Origin: Rhizobium sp. Root1203
GTDB lineage: Bacteria > Pseudomonadota > Alphaproteobacteria > Rhizobiales > Rhizobiaceae
NCBI RefSeq assembly: GCF_001424945.1
Contig: NZ_LMCW01000068.1
Span: 1,318 to 65,317, forward strand
Direction: 5' to 3'
DNA length: 64,000 bases
The notes under the pieces are model-generated. The model was not told the DNA's origin. It searched no databases and saw nothing but the letters and a program-made list of their open reading frames with translations. The translations under genes and the position numbers were made by a program. Below are positions 15,210-23,991 of the stretch, in pieces; position 1 is the stretch's first letter, and each line of letters opens with the position of its first letter.

Positions 15210-15234
15210 AACGGCTCGACACCCGAATGGTTCC
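15210..15234 (-). promoter_or_regulatory. EcfG promoter on the minus strand (GGAAC-N16-CGTT)
   Basis: GGAAC (15234-15230) and CGTT (15213-15210) are separated by exactly 16 nt on the minus strand. It points away from preT, into the gap behind the kinase gene. Confidence 0.75.
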
Positions 15235-15472
15235 GGCACCCGGTCAAAAAGTTGCGCTTTTTTTGAATCTTTTTCTCACAAGCCCCGCAACACCCGCTGA
15301 TCGCAGTGACCTGCTCCATTCGACGTCAGCAGGCGGACTAAAAAATGCTTTTGTAACAACAAGATACGCTTCCACTCATAGAAACAACGGCCTAAAATTT
15401 TACCGTTTGATAAATTTTTTGACCTGAGTTACGCTTCCTTCCTGGCCGTTTACCAATAATGAGGGAACTTCA
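15235..15472. promoter_or_regulatory. AT-rich upstream region of preT with three TTKACC half-sites
   Basis: With the small RNA, this fills the 404-bp gap 15069-15472. It has TTTACCG (15399-15405), TTGACCT (15419-15425) and TTTACCA (15449-15455), each like one arm of the RutR box TTGACCA-N2-TGGTCAA. A CCTGCT/AGCAGG inverted repeat lies at 15310-15333. The preT promoter should be here, but I cannot fix its -10 and -35. Confidence 0.4.
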
Positions 15473-16834
15473 ATGGAACGCCTGGAAACTGGGATCCGTG
15501 CCGGCAGGCTTTCGTCCGCCGAATACGAGGATAATTTCTCCGATCTGCATCCGCGCCTCGACAAGCACGAGGCGCTGGTCGCCGCAGACCGCTGTTACTT
15601 CTGTTATGACGCGCCATGCATGACGGCCTGTCCCACCTCGATCGATATCCCCCTGTTCATAAGGCAGATATCGACGGGAAATCCGCTCGGATCCGCCAAG
15701 ACCATTTTCGACCAGAACATTCTGGGCGGTATGTGCGCCCGCGTCTGTCCCACCGAAGATCTGTGCGAGCAGGCATGCGTGCGCAACACGGCCGAAGAGC
15801 GTCCCGTCGAGATCGGCCGCCTGCAGCGCTACGCGACCGATGCGGCAATGCAGGCAGGCAGACAGTTCTATAGTCGGGCCGCCTCGACGGCAAAAAAGAT
15901 CGCAGTCGTAGGCGCTGGTCCGGCCGGCCTTGCTGCAGCACACCGCCTTGCGGTGAAGGGCCATGACGTCGTCATCTACGACGCGAAACCGAAGTCGGGC
16001 GGCCTTAACGAATACGGCATCGCCACCTACAAGTCCGTGGACGACTTCGCGCAGAAGGAAGTCGAATATGTTCTCTCGATCGGCGGCATTGAAGTAAAAC
16101 ACGAGCAGCTGCTCGGCCGCGACTTCTCGCTCTCAGACCTGCAGTCCGAATACGACGCCGTCTTCCTCGGTATCGGTCTTGCCGGCGTCAACGCTTTGCG
16201 TGTGGAGGGCGAAAGACTGCCGGGCGTAGAGGACGCGGTCGATTTCATTGCCGCCCTTCGCCAGGCGGGAAACAAGGCAAGCATTCCGGTCGGACGCCGC
16301 GTGGTCGTTCTCGGCGGCGGCATGACAGCGATCGACGCCGCCGTACAGGCAAAGCTTCTTGGCGCCGACGAGGTGACGATCTGTTATCGCCGCGGCAAGG
16401 AGCACATGAACGCCTCTGAATTCGAGCAGGATCTGGCGACGTCGAAGGGCGTCATCATCCGCCACTGGCTGGCCCCTAAATCGGTCCTCTCGCAAGACGG
16501 CAAGGTGGCTGCGATCGAGGTCGAATATACGAGGCTGGTCGATGGCCGCCTGACGACGACCGGGGAAACCGGCGTGATCGCCGCAGACCAGGTCTTCAAG
16601 GCGATTGGTCAGACGTTCGAAGCCTCCGGCCTCGGAGCGTTGCGCATGGAGTCCGGCCGCATCGCCATCGATGGCGAGGGCCGCACTTCGCTGGAAGGCA
16701 TATGGGCCGGCGGTGACTGCGTCTTCGGCGGCGATGACCTTACCGTCTCCGCGGTTGCGCAAGGTCGCGATGCCGCCGAATCCATCAACCGCGTGCTTGC
16801 TGCCGGTGCGCAGCCGGCCGCAGCCGTCGCGTGA
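15473..16834 (+). CDS. preT: NAD-dependent dihydropyrimidine dehydrogenase subunit PreT
   Basis: This 453-residue FAD/NAD(P) oxidoreductase has iron-sulfur cluster cysteines at its N-terminus (C41, C44, C49, C53, then GGMCARVCPTEDLCEQACVR). A GAGPAGLAAA dinucleotide fold follows near 145 and a second, GGGMTAIDAA, near 280. With PreA it reduces uracil and thymine to the 5,6-dihydro forms with NADH, the first step of reductive pyrimidine catabolism in the cytoplasm. preA follows after 15 nt. Confidence 0.92.
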   Translation: MERLETGIRAGRLSSAEYEDNFSDLHPRLDKHEALVAADRCYFCYDAPCMTACPTSIDIPLFIRQISTGNPLGSAKTIFDQNILGGMCARVCPTEDLCEQACVRNTAEERPVEIGRLQRYATDAAMQAGRQFYSRAASTAKKIAVVGAGPAGLAAAHRLAVKGHDVVIYDAKPKSGGLNEYGIATYKSVDDFAQKEVEYVLSIGGIEVKHEQLLGRDFSLSDLQSEYDAVFLGIGLAGVNALRVEGERLPGVEDAVDFIAALRQAGNKASIPVGRRVVVLGGGMTAIDAAVQAKLLGADEVTICYRRGKEHMNASEFEQDLATSKGVIIRHWLAPKSVLSQDGKVAAIEVEYTRLVDGRLTTTGETGVIAADQVFKAIGQTFEASGLGALRMESGRIAIDGEGRTSLEGIWAGGDCVFGGDDLTVSAVAQGRDAAESINRVLAAGAQPAAAVA

Positions 16835-16849
16835 AGAGGAGAATGAACA

Positions 16850-18163
16850 ATGGCTGATCTCCGCAACGACTTCGTCGGCATCAAGTCTCCGAACCCCTTC
16901 TGGCTGGCATCCGCGCCGCCGACCGACAAGGCCTACAATGTCGAGCGTGCCTTCAAGGCGGGCTGGGGCGGCGTCGTCTGGAAGACGCTGGGCGAAGAAG
17001 GTCCGCCGGTCGTCAACGTCAACGGCCCGCGCTACGGCGCGATCTGGGGCGCCGACCGCCGCCTGCTGGGCTTGAACAACATCGAGCTGATCACCGACCG
17101 CGACCTCTATACCAACCTGCGCGAAATGAAGCAGGTGAAGATGAACTGGCCGGACCGCGCCCTCATTGCTTCCATCATGGTGCCCTGTGAGGAAAATGCC
17201 TGGAAGGCGATCCTGCCGCTGGTCGAAGAGACCGGCGCCGACGGCATCGAGCTCAACTTCGGCTGTCCTCACGGCATGTCCGAACGCGGCATGGGCGCTG
17301 CCGTCGGACAGGTGCCGGAATACATCGAAATGGTCGTGCGCTGGTGCAAGCAATATACGCGCATGCCCGTCATCACCAAGCTGACGCCCAACATCACTGA
17401 TGTCCGCAAGCCCGCACGCGCCGCCAAGGCGGGCGGCACAGATGCGGTCTCGCTGATCAACACGATCAATTCGATCACCTCTGTCAACCTCGACACGTTC
17501 GCGCCTGAGCCCTCGATCGACGGTCGCGGCAGCCATGGCGGCTATTGTGGCCCGGCGGTCAAGCCGATCGCTTTGAACATGGTGGCAGAGATCGCCCGCG
17601 ATCCGGAGACCTATGGGCTGCCGATTTCGGGTATCGGCGGCATCACCACATGGCGCGACGCAGCCGAGTTCCTGGTGCTCGGCGCAGGCAATGTACAGGT
17701 CTGCACCGCCGCCATGACCTACGGCTTCAAGATCGTCCAGGAGATGATCACTGGCCTCTCCGGCTGGATGGATGCCAAGGGCCATCGCAACCTCGACGAC
17801 ATCACGGGCCGCGCAGTCGCGAACGTGTCGGACTGGCAGTACCTCAACCTCAACTACATCGCCAAGGCGACGATCGATCAGGACGCCTGCATCAAGTGCG
17901 GTCGCTGCCACATCGCCTGCGAGGATACCTCGCACCAGGCGATTACCCAGTTCGTCAATGGTGTCAGGCACTTCGAGGTGATGGAAGAGGAGTGCGTCGG
18001 CTGCAATCTCTGCGTCAACGTCTGTCCGGTCGAGAACTGCATCACCATGGAGCAGCTGCCTGCCGGCGACCTCGACAGGCGCACCGGCAAGATCGTCGAC
18101 GCCAATTACGCAAACTGGACGACTCACCCGAACAATCCGATGGCCAAGCAGGCCGCGGAATAA
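16850..18163 (+). CDS. preA: NAD-dependent dihydropyrimidine dehydrogenase subunit PreA
   Basis: This 437-residue catalytic subunit has an FMN-binding dihydroorotate-dehydrogenase-like barrel (about 1-310) with GIELNFGCPHGMSERGMGAA, whose Cys is the expected active-site region. Two C-terminal 4Fe-4S motifs follow: CIKCGRCHIAC and CVGCNLCVNVCP. It pairs with PreT. The product feeds dihydropyrimidinase, encoded at 25320 in the same window. Confidence 0.94.
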   Translation: MADLRNDFVGIKSPNPFWLASAPPTDKAYNVERAFKAGWGGVVWKTLGEEGPPVVNVNGPRYGAIWGADRRLLGLNNIELITDRDLYTNLREMKQVKMNWPDRALIASIMVPCEENAWKAILPLVEETGADGIELNFGCPHGMSERGMGAAVGQVPEYIEMVVRWCKQYTRMPVITKLTPNITDVRKPARAAKAGGTDAVSLINTINSITSVNLDTFAPEPSIDGRGSHGGYCGPAVKPIALNMVAEIARDPETYGLPISGIGGITTWRDAAEFLVLGAGNVQVCTAAMTYGFKIVQEMITGLSGWMDAKGHRNLDDITGRAVANVSDWQYLNLNYIAKATIDQDACIKCGRCHIACEDTSHQAITQFVNGVRHFEVMEEECVGCNLCVNVCPVENCITMEQLPAGDLDRRTGKIVDANYANWTTHPNNPMAKQAAE

Positions 18164-18263
18164 GCCGTACACCGGTGCTGCGGGACGGTCTCGCAGCACT
18201 GCCCCACCCACCAACACGCGTTATTCACGGCGCCGACGCGCCGTGGCTCCTTCTCAAACATGA

Positions 18264-19271
18264 TCAGCCACCTACGAACGTCTTGCGGTAAGCCCCCGGG
18301 CTCGTACCCAGGCGCTTGCGGAAATGATGGCGCATTGTCGCCAGCGTCCCGAAACCGCTGGCCGCGGCGATATCGTCAAGCGATATCGCCAGGTCGTTCT
18401 CCAGAAGCCCGCGTGCGTGGCGAAGCCGTTCCTTCAGCAACCATTCGCCGACGCTTGTGCCCGTCGTTGCCTCGAACCGGCGCTGGAAGGTGCGCATGCT
18501 CATCCCCGCCCTCTCGGCGAGCAGACTGATCGGCTGGTCCTCGTCCAGCCTTTCCCGCATCCACTCGAGCAAGTACCCGAGCCGTGCGCCCTCGCGCTCC
18601 TGCGGCACGGGAGCGCTGATGAACTGCGCCTGCCCGCCCTCGCGATGCGGCGGGACCACCAGCCGGCGGGCAACGCTGTTGGCGGCCTCCGTTCCGAAAT
18701 CTCCGCGCACCACATGAAGACAGAGATCGATCCCGGCAGCGCTGCCAGCCGCCGTCAGGATACTGCCCTCGTCCATGTAGAGCACACTGGCATCGAGACT
18801 GACGTCGGGATAGCGCTGTGCGATCGACGATACGTAGCGCCAATGCGTCGTCGCGCGGCGCCCCTTCAGCAGTCCGGAAGCGGCAAGGACGGCAACACCC
18901 GAGCAGAGCGACATGATACGCGCACCGCGTTCATGAGCGGCCTGCAGCGCGCAAGCCAGGGTATCCGGCACCGGCGCGTCGATGGCACGCCAACCGGGAA
19001 CGACGATCAGGTCGGCCTGGTCGAGAATATCGAGGCCGCTGTCGACCGTCACCGTCAGTCCGCCGGCGGCCCGAAGCGGCCCGGGCTCTATCCCGCAGAC
19101 CGCAAAGCGATACCAATCCGCGCCCATCTCCGGACGCGGGAGCCCGAAGACCTCATAGGCAATGCCGAATTCGAAGGTGCATAGCCCATCGTAGGCGAGC
19201 ACTGCGACCACGGGACCGGACAGCGAAGCGGTGTTTGGCACGATATTTACGCCAATCGTCATTATGGCCAA
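18264..19271 (-). CDS. GlxA/FtrA-type AraC family transcriptional regulator with DJ-1/PfpI domain
   Basis: This protein of about 335 residues has an N-terminal amidotransferase-like DJ-1/PfpI domain (about 20-195, with the elbow MSLCSGVAVLAASGLL) and a C-terminal AraC pair of helix-turn-helix motifs (about 230-325, SLLAERAGMSMRTFQRRFE). Such regulators respond to small nitrogenous metabolites. The gene is divergent from a rhodanese gene, its likely target. In-frame ATGs at 19271 and 19262 are both possible starts. Confidence 0.88.
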   Translation of the reverse strand: MAIMTIGVNIVPNTASLSGPVVAVLAYDGLCTFEFGIAYEVFGLPRPEMGADWYRFAVCGIEPGPLRAAGGLTVTVDSGLDILDQADLIVVPGWRAIDAPVPDTLACALQAAHERGARIMSLCSGVAVLAASGLLKGRRATTHWRYVSSIAQRYPDVSLDASVLYMDEGSILTAAGSAAGIDLCLHVVRGDFGTEAANSVARRLVVPPHREGGQAQFISAPVPQEREGARLGYLLEWMRERLDEDQPISLLAERAGMSMRTFQRRFEATTGTSVGEWLLKERLRHARGLLENDLAISLDDIAAASGFGTLATMRHHFRKRLGTSPGAYRKTFVGG

Positions 19272-19332
19272 TTTCCATCTGGCGTATCATCTTGCATCCT
19301 CCACGGCAATTCAAACCGTGAAAGGAAATGCC

Positions 19333-19743
19333 ATGCCAAGTGCCGTCGCCGAAATCCCTGCCGCCTCCCCGGAGGCCACCGCCGCACACTACGCCCGCAA
19401 GCTCGCCTTCGAAACCGATTGCTGGGATGTCCACGCATCGTTGTCAGCCGCTCAGGCCGACTTCGTCTTGCTGGACGTACGCTCGCCGACGATGTTTGCC
19501 GCCTCGCACATCCCCGGGGCGGTCAACCTGCCGCACGGCAAGATGACCGCCCACCGAATGTCGCAATGGCCGGTGGACACCCTGTTCGTCGTCTATTGCG
19601 CCGGCCCGCATTGCAACGGCACCGACAAGGCAGCCCTTCGCCTTGCCAGGCTCGGGCTCTCGGTCAAGGTGATGATCGGTGGAATGACCGGTTGGGCCGA
19701 CGAGGGTTTTGCATTCGGCGCCGAGGCGACCGCCGCTGCATGA
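19333..19743 (+). CDS. Rhodanese-like sulfurtransferase
   Basis: This 136-residue single rhodanese domain has a conserved DVRSPTMFAASHIPGAVNLP and an active-site loop VVYCAGPHCNGTDKAA with Cys89 as the expected persulfide carrier; Cys94 is also in the loop. It could transfer sulfur or reduce metalloids, and the partner is unknown. ATG 19333 is chosen because the frame upstream lies in the divergent regulator's start region. The neighbouring GlxA-type regulator probably controls it. Confidence 0.87.
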   Translation: MPSAVAEIPAASPEATAAHYARKLAFETDCWDVHASLSAAQADFVLLDVRSPTMFAASHIPGAVNLPHGKMTAHRMSQWPVDTLFVVYCAGPHCNGTDKAALRLARLGLSVKVMIGGMTGWADEGFAFGAEATAAA

Positions 19744-19927
19744 TCCAGTCTGCGGCGGACCGTCCGCGTCGGCAAACGCTCGGACCGCCGCCCAAAGTGC
19801 CATCCCGATTGAATTTTCGGCCGTCAGCGCGCAAGTTTCTTGACCTTTGCGGTGGAAATGCGAATTTCCTGCCTCATATTTGAAATCCTGCCAGGACTTC
19901 GATAGCCGGGATTGGAAATTCAACAGC

Positions 19928-20464
19928 ATGCCACTTCGCAGCGCGCTTCGCGCCCACACCAGCGATTGTCACGCAGCGGTAGACGACATCTTTGGGCGCT
20001 TCGATCTGGCCGATCCGATCGCCTATCGCGCGTTTCTTTCGGCGCACGCCAGGATCATTCCCGCAATGGAGATTCGCCTCGAAGAGGCGGGCATAGGATC
20101 GCTGTTGCAGGATTGGCCGGCCCGCAGACGCCGTCATCTGCTTTTTGCCGATCTTGCGGACCTTGGTGCGCGCACGCCCCCACCGTTGCCGGCGCCGCCG
20201 TTCGAAGGCAGGGCGGCCCTTTGGGGCGCGGCCTATGTTCTCGAGGGTTCGAAGCTGGGGGGTGCCATGCTGGCCAAAAGAGTGCCCGCATCCTTGCCGT
20301 CCCGCTACCTGACGCCGCCTGGCCCCAAGGGCGGAGCCAGAAGCTTCATGGAGGCTCTGGATAGCGCAGACACCGAGGAGCCCCGGGCGATCGAAGCTGC
20401 CCGGATTGTCTTCGGGCTTTTCCGCAACGCAGCGGAGCTTCAGCTGGAGCTCGCCGTCTCGTGA
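19928..20464 (+). CDS. bphO: Biliverdin-producing heme oxygenase BphO
   Basis: This 178-residue heme oxygenase-fold protein has LRAHTSDCHAAVDD at its N-terminus, where His15 is the expected proximal heme ligand. GAAYVLEGSKLGGAMLAKRV is the distal helix. It converts heme to biliverdin, the chromophore of the phytochrome encoded next. Its stop overlaps the GTG start of bphP (GTGA), indicating translational coupling. Confidence 0.9.
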   Translation: MPLRSALRAHTSDCHAAVDDIFGRFDLADPIAYRAFLSAHARIIPAMEIRLEEAGIGSLLQDWPARRRRHLLFADLADLGARTPPPLPAPPFEGRAALWGAAYVLEGSKLGGAMLAKRVPASLPSRYLTPPGPKGGARSFMEALDSADTEEPRAIEAARIVFGLFRNAAELQLELAVS

Positions 20465-23037
20465 CCGACAAGATTGAAAGGGTCGATCTGACCAACTGCG
20501 ATCGCGAGCCGATCCATAGGCTGGGGGCCATTCAACCCTTTGGTTTCCTGCTGGTCGTCTCCTCGGACTGGCTGGTCGCGCGCGCCTCCGCCAACCTTGA
20601 ACAATTCGTTGGCGTATCCCACCGGGAGATCATCGGTCGGCCGGTCTCGCAGATCATCCATTCGAAGACCATGCATGCACTCCGCAACCGTCTGAGCATC
20701 ATGCGGGGTCCCGATATGGTCGAGAGGCTATTCGGTGTGGCCCTGTCGGAAGACGGGCCGCTTTTCGACATTGCGCTTCATATGAGCGACGATCAGGTCG
20801 TCATCGAGGCGGAGCCGTCGCAGGACGGGAGCCAGGGCGGTTCCACCGCGTCGATCCGAAGCATGATGGCGAGGCTCGATCAGGCCGGGACGCTGGAAGC
20901 CTTCTTCCGGGAGGGAGCAAGGCAGGCCCGTGCGCTGACAGGCTTCGACCGGGTGATGGTCTACCGGTTTGACGACAGCGGCGCCGGCGAAGTCGTGGCG
21001 GAAGCAGCACGCTCCGGTATCGGTTCGTTCCTGGGGCTTCACTATCCGGCCTCGGATATCCCGGTGCAGGCCCGCGCGCTCTACACGCGCAACCTGTTCC
21101 GGATCATAGCTGACGTCGATGCCGTCAATGTGCAGGTATTGCCCGACCTCGATGCGCATGGCCGCCCGATCGACCTCTCGATGTCGATCCTGCGGTCGGT
21201 ATCGCCGATCCATATCGAGTACCTGAAGAACATGGGGGTCGGCGCATCGCTTTCCATTTCGATTGTCATCGATGGGAAGCTATGGGGTCTGTTTGCCTGC
21301 CATCACTATTCGCCGCGCCTTCCCTCGAGCGAACGCCGCACCGTCTCGGAACTGTTCGGCCAGATGTTTGCGTCTCGCCTGGAGAGCCGCGAACGGCGGT
21401 TGGCACTGGACTTCGAAACGAAGGCCCGGCAGATCGCCGATCGCCTCCTGACCTCCGTCGCGGACAATGCCAGCCTGCTGGACGATCCTTCCTGGCTGAT
21501 CGAAGCGCTGTCCGATGCAATTCCCGCGGATGGCATCGGGGTCTGGATCGACGGCCGCTCAGCCTTGAGCGGCCTGGCGCCGTCGCAGGAGCAATTTTCG
21601 GAGCTCGTCCGGATTTTGAACCGGAATGCGGCCGGTCGCATCTTTGCAACCGACAACATATCGCAGTCCGCGCCCGACGTGTTGCCGAGCGGTACCGTGG
21701 CCGGTCTCATCGCAATTCCCATATCCCGGTCGCCGCGCGACTATGTGGTCCTGTTCCGCCAGGAAATCGTCCGCAGCGTCCGCTGGGCGGGCGATCCGCA
21801 CAAGCCGGTGGAATACGGCCCGAACGGTCCTCGCCTCACACCGCGCAAGAGCTTCGAGACATGGTCGGAACTCGTTCGCGATCGCTCCCATCCATTCTCC
21901 GTGGCCGAGCGAGGCGTCGCCGAAACGATCCGCGTGACGCTGATCGAAGTCGTGTTGCGCTTGACCGACAAGGCGAATGCCGCGCGCCAGCAGGCGAATG
22001 AGCGGCAGCAACTGCTGATTGCAGAACTGAACCATCGCGTCCGCAACATTCTGAGCCTGATCAGCGGGCTGATCCGCCAGTCGCGCGGCACGACGGACAG
22101 CGCGTCCGATTTTATCGGCCATCTGGAAGGTCGCATCCAAGCCCTTGCGCGCGCCCACGACCAGATCACGCGCGATCACTGGGCACCAGCGCCGCTCCGC
22201 GCCCTGCTTCAGGCCGAAGTCGCGGCCAATTTCGGCAAGAACCCGACACGCATTGCCATCTCCGGCCCGGAAGTGCTGCTCGCGCCGCAGGCATTCTCGA
22301 TCGCCGCACTGGTGTTTCACGAACTCGTCACGAATAGCGCAAAGTACGGCAGCCTCGGCGACGACGGCGGCGCCGTCACCGTCGCCTGGCGGAAGGACGA
22401 GGAGGGAAATCTCCTCGTCGACTGGCATGAAAGCGGCGGGCCGCCAGTTTCGCAACCGACGCGGCAGGGATTCGGCACGACGATCATCCGCAGATCGATC
22501 CCGTATGAGCTTGGCGGAAAGGCGGAGGTTGACTACGACAGACAAGGCTTGCGGGCGCATTTCTGTATCCCCGCAAAGTTTTCGACCTTTGTCGAGGGCG
22601 AGGTTTCCACGATTTCCAAGAGACTCCCACAAGCGGCCGGGGACGCAGCCGAACCTGTCCAAGACAAGCCGCTGAACGGTCTCGACCTCCTCCTGCTCGA
22701 AGACAATCTGATTATTGCCATGGATGGCGAAGACATCTTTCTTCAGTTGGGCGCACGCAGCGTCACGCTTGCCCCCAATGTGGCGCAGGCGCTGGAGGCT
22801 ATCGACAGCCACAACTTCGATCTCGGTGTGCTCGATGTCCATCTCGGCGAGGAGACCAGTGTTTCGGTCGCCGAAAAGCTGGCGGCCAATGGAATACCGG
22901 TGATTGTCGCCACCGGCTACGGCCAGGAAGTCTCGCAAGCATACGGGACTTTCGCCGCCAACGTGCTGCAGAAGCCCTATACGATCGAAAGCGTCGCAAA
23001 CGCTCTCAGCCGAATGCTGCCGACCCTCACATCATGA
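20461..23037 (+). CDS. bphP: Bacteriophytochrome hybrid: PAS-GAF-PHY, HWE kinase, C-terminal receiver
   Basis: This 858-residue red/far-red light sensor has Cys13 (LTNCDREPIHRLGAIQPFG) in the N-terminal arm, the biliverdin attachment site. The GAF domain carries HYPASDIPVQAR, the PHY tongue carries PRKSF, and the H-box is ELNHRVRNILSLISG with His525 in an HWE-type kinase. The C-terminal receiver (about 740-855) has Asp792 (GVLDVHLG). This order matches Agrobacterium Agp2-type phytochromes. No DNA-binding output is fused, so the receiver probably tunes the kinase or passes phosphate on. Its 3' end overlaps the convergent tetR by 6 nt. Confidence 0.93.
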   Translation: MTDKIERVDLTNCDREPIHRLGAIQPFGFLLVVSSDWLVARASANLEQFVGVSHREIIGRPVSQIIHSKTMHALRNRLSIMRGPDMVERLFGVALSEDGPLFDIALHMSDDQVVIEAEPSQDGSQGGSTASIRSMMARLDQAGTLEAFFREGARQARALTGFDRVMVYRFDDSGAGEVVAEAARSGIGSFLGLHYPASDIPVQARALYTRNLFRIIADVDAVNVQVLPDLDAHGRPIDLSMSILRSVSPIHIEYLKNMGVGASLSISIVIDGKLWGLFACHHYSPRLPSSERRTVSELFGQMFASRLESRERRLALDFETKARQIADRLLTSVADNASLLDDPSWLIEALSDAIPADGIGVWIDGRSALSGLAPSQEQFSELVRILNRNAAGRIFATDNISQSAPDVLPSGTVAGLIAIPISRSPRDYVVLFRQEIVRSVRWAGDPHKPVEYGPNGPRLTPRKSFETWSELVRDRSHPFSVAERGVAETIRVTLIEVVLRLTDKANAARQQANERQQLLIAELNHRVRNILSLISGLIRQSRGTTDSASDFIGHLEGRIQALARAHDQITRDHWAPAPLRALLQAEVAANFGKNPTRIAISGPEVLLAPQAFSIAALVFHELVTNSAKYGSLGDDGGAVTVAWRKDEEGNLLVDWHESGGPPVSQPTRQGFGTTIIRRSIPYELGGKAEVDYDRQGLRAHFCIPAKFSTFVEGEVSTISKRLPQAAGDAAEPVQDKPLNGLDLLLLEDNLIIAMDGEDIFLQLGARSVTLAPNVAQALEAIDSHNFDLGVLDVHLGEETSVSVAEKLAANGIPVIVATGYGQEVSQAYGTFAANVLQKPYTIESVANALSRMLPTLTS

Positions 23038-23688
23038 GGTCGGCTGAGAGGGCCTGATCGTCAGGCCGTCGATGAAAAGCTGTTCGAGAAAGCGCGCCGC
23101 ATCCTCGAACCGTCCTTCGCCCGCCTGTCCCTGCCCGAGGACGGCACGCACCTGGACATCGAAATCCGCGTAATGCTGCGTCGTCGACCAGATCGAGAAG
23201 ATCAGGTGATAGGGATCGCATTTCGCGATCTTCCCGGCCCTGGCCCAGGCCCGGATGACCTCGGCCTTCTCGTCCACGAGTTGCTTGAGCGGCCCCTTGA
23301 GTTCGTCTTCGATATGCGGTGCGCCCTGCAGCACTTCGTTGGCGAAGAGCCGGCTTTCCCGCGGAAAATCGCGCGCCATCTCCAGCTTGCGCCTGATATA
23401 GCTGCGGATCTCGCTTTCCGGATTTCCCTCGGCATCGAAGGCGCGCAGCGGCTCCAGCCAGGTGAAAAGCACACGGTCGATCAACGCCCGGTGCATGGCC
23501 TCCTTTGTCCGGAAATAATAGAGCAGATTGGGCTTCGACATGCCCGCCACCTCGGCGATCTGGTCGATAGTCGAGCCGCGAAAGCCGCTGACGGAAAACA
23601 CATCGAGCGCGGCTTCCAGGATTTGCTCTTCCTTCTCTCCCTGAATGCGCGTACGCCGCTGCGTCCTCGCTGCTCTCGGAATTGCCAT
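23032..23688 (-). CDS. TetR family regulator, RutR-like
   Basis: This 218-residue TetR protein has a helix-turn-helix at about 20-65 (STIDQIAEVAGMSKPNLLYY) and a C-terminal domain like RutR, the uracil-sensing regulator (QLVDEKAEVIRAWARAGKIA, then HLIFSIWSTTQHYADF). It is divergent from the amidase-hydA genes. A near-consensus RutR box lies in the 303-bp gap between, so it probably represses pyrimidine catabolism until uracil is present. Confidence 0.87.
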   Translation of the reverse strand: MAIPRAARTQRRTRIQGEKEEQILEAALDVFSVSGFRGSTIDQIAEVAGMSKPNLLYYFRTKEAMHRALIDRVLFTWLEPLRAFDAEGNPESEIRSYIRRKLEMARDFPRESRLFANEVLQGAPHIEDELKGPLKQLVDEKAEVIRAWARAGKIAKCDPYHLIFSIWSTTQHYADFDVQVRAVLGQGQAGEGRFEDAARFLEQLFIDGLTIRPSQPTS

Positions 23689-23991
23689 GTCGCGCTTATT
23701 TTCCCTTCAAATTCAACCGCTTCACATAAACTCAAGCAAATTCGACCGACTGCTTAAAAAATAGTCATTTGCTCGCAATTTTGTCTGTATTTTTCCTGAT
23801 TTTCGTCTTGAGCGTGGCGATGGAAGTTGTAATGTTTACCAATCGGTCAAATTATCTGTCAGATGCAAAACAAAGGCAACTGACGATTTTCCGGCGCTAA
23901 ACAAAACAAACAAGAGCGCCAGACATTGACCGCGGGAACGAGCGGGCATGCCCTTGCATGGCTGCGAAAAAACAGGTGGGGAATAACGGAT
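23689..23991. promoter_or_regulatory. Divergent control region with RutR-like operator
   Basis: This AT-rich 303-bp gap lies between the RutR-like gene and the amidase gene. At 23836-23851 TTTACCAATCGGTCAA matches 14 of 16 positions of the RutR box TTGACCA-N2-TGGTCAA, counting the two free positions. The segment GTTTACCAAT is repeated upstream of preT at 15448-15457. I see no other clear element. Confidence 0.6.

Noticed and set aside
15227..15427. Small plus-strand open frame between the kinase and preT
   Set aside because: It lies in AT-rich promoter DNA and overlaps the minus-strand EcfG promoter; the product has no pattern.
16133..18217. Long open frame (694 codons) on the minus strand
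   Set aside because: It is antisense to preT and preA, whose conserved motifs are on the plus strand; the product has no family pattern.
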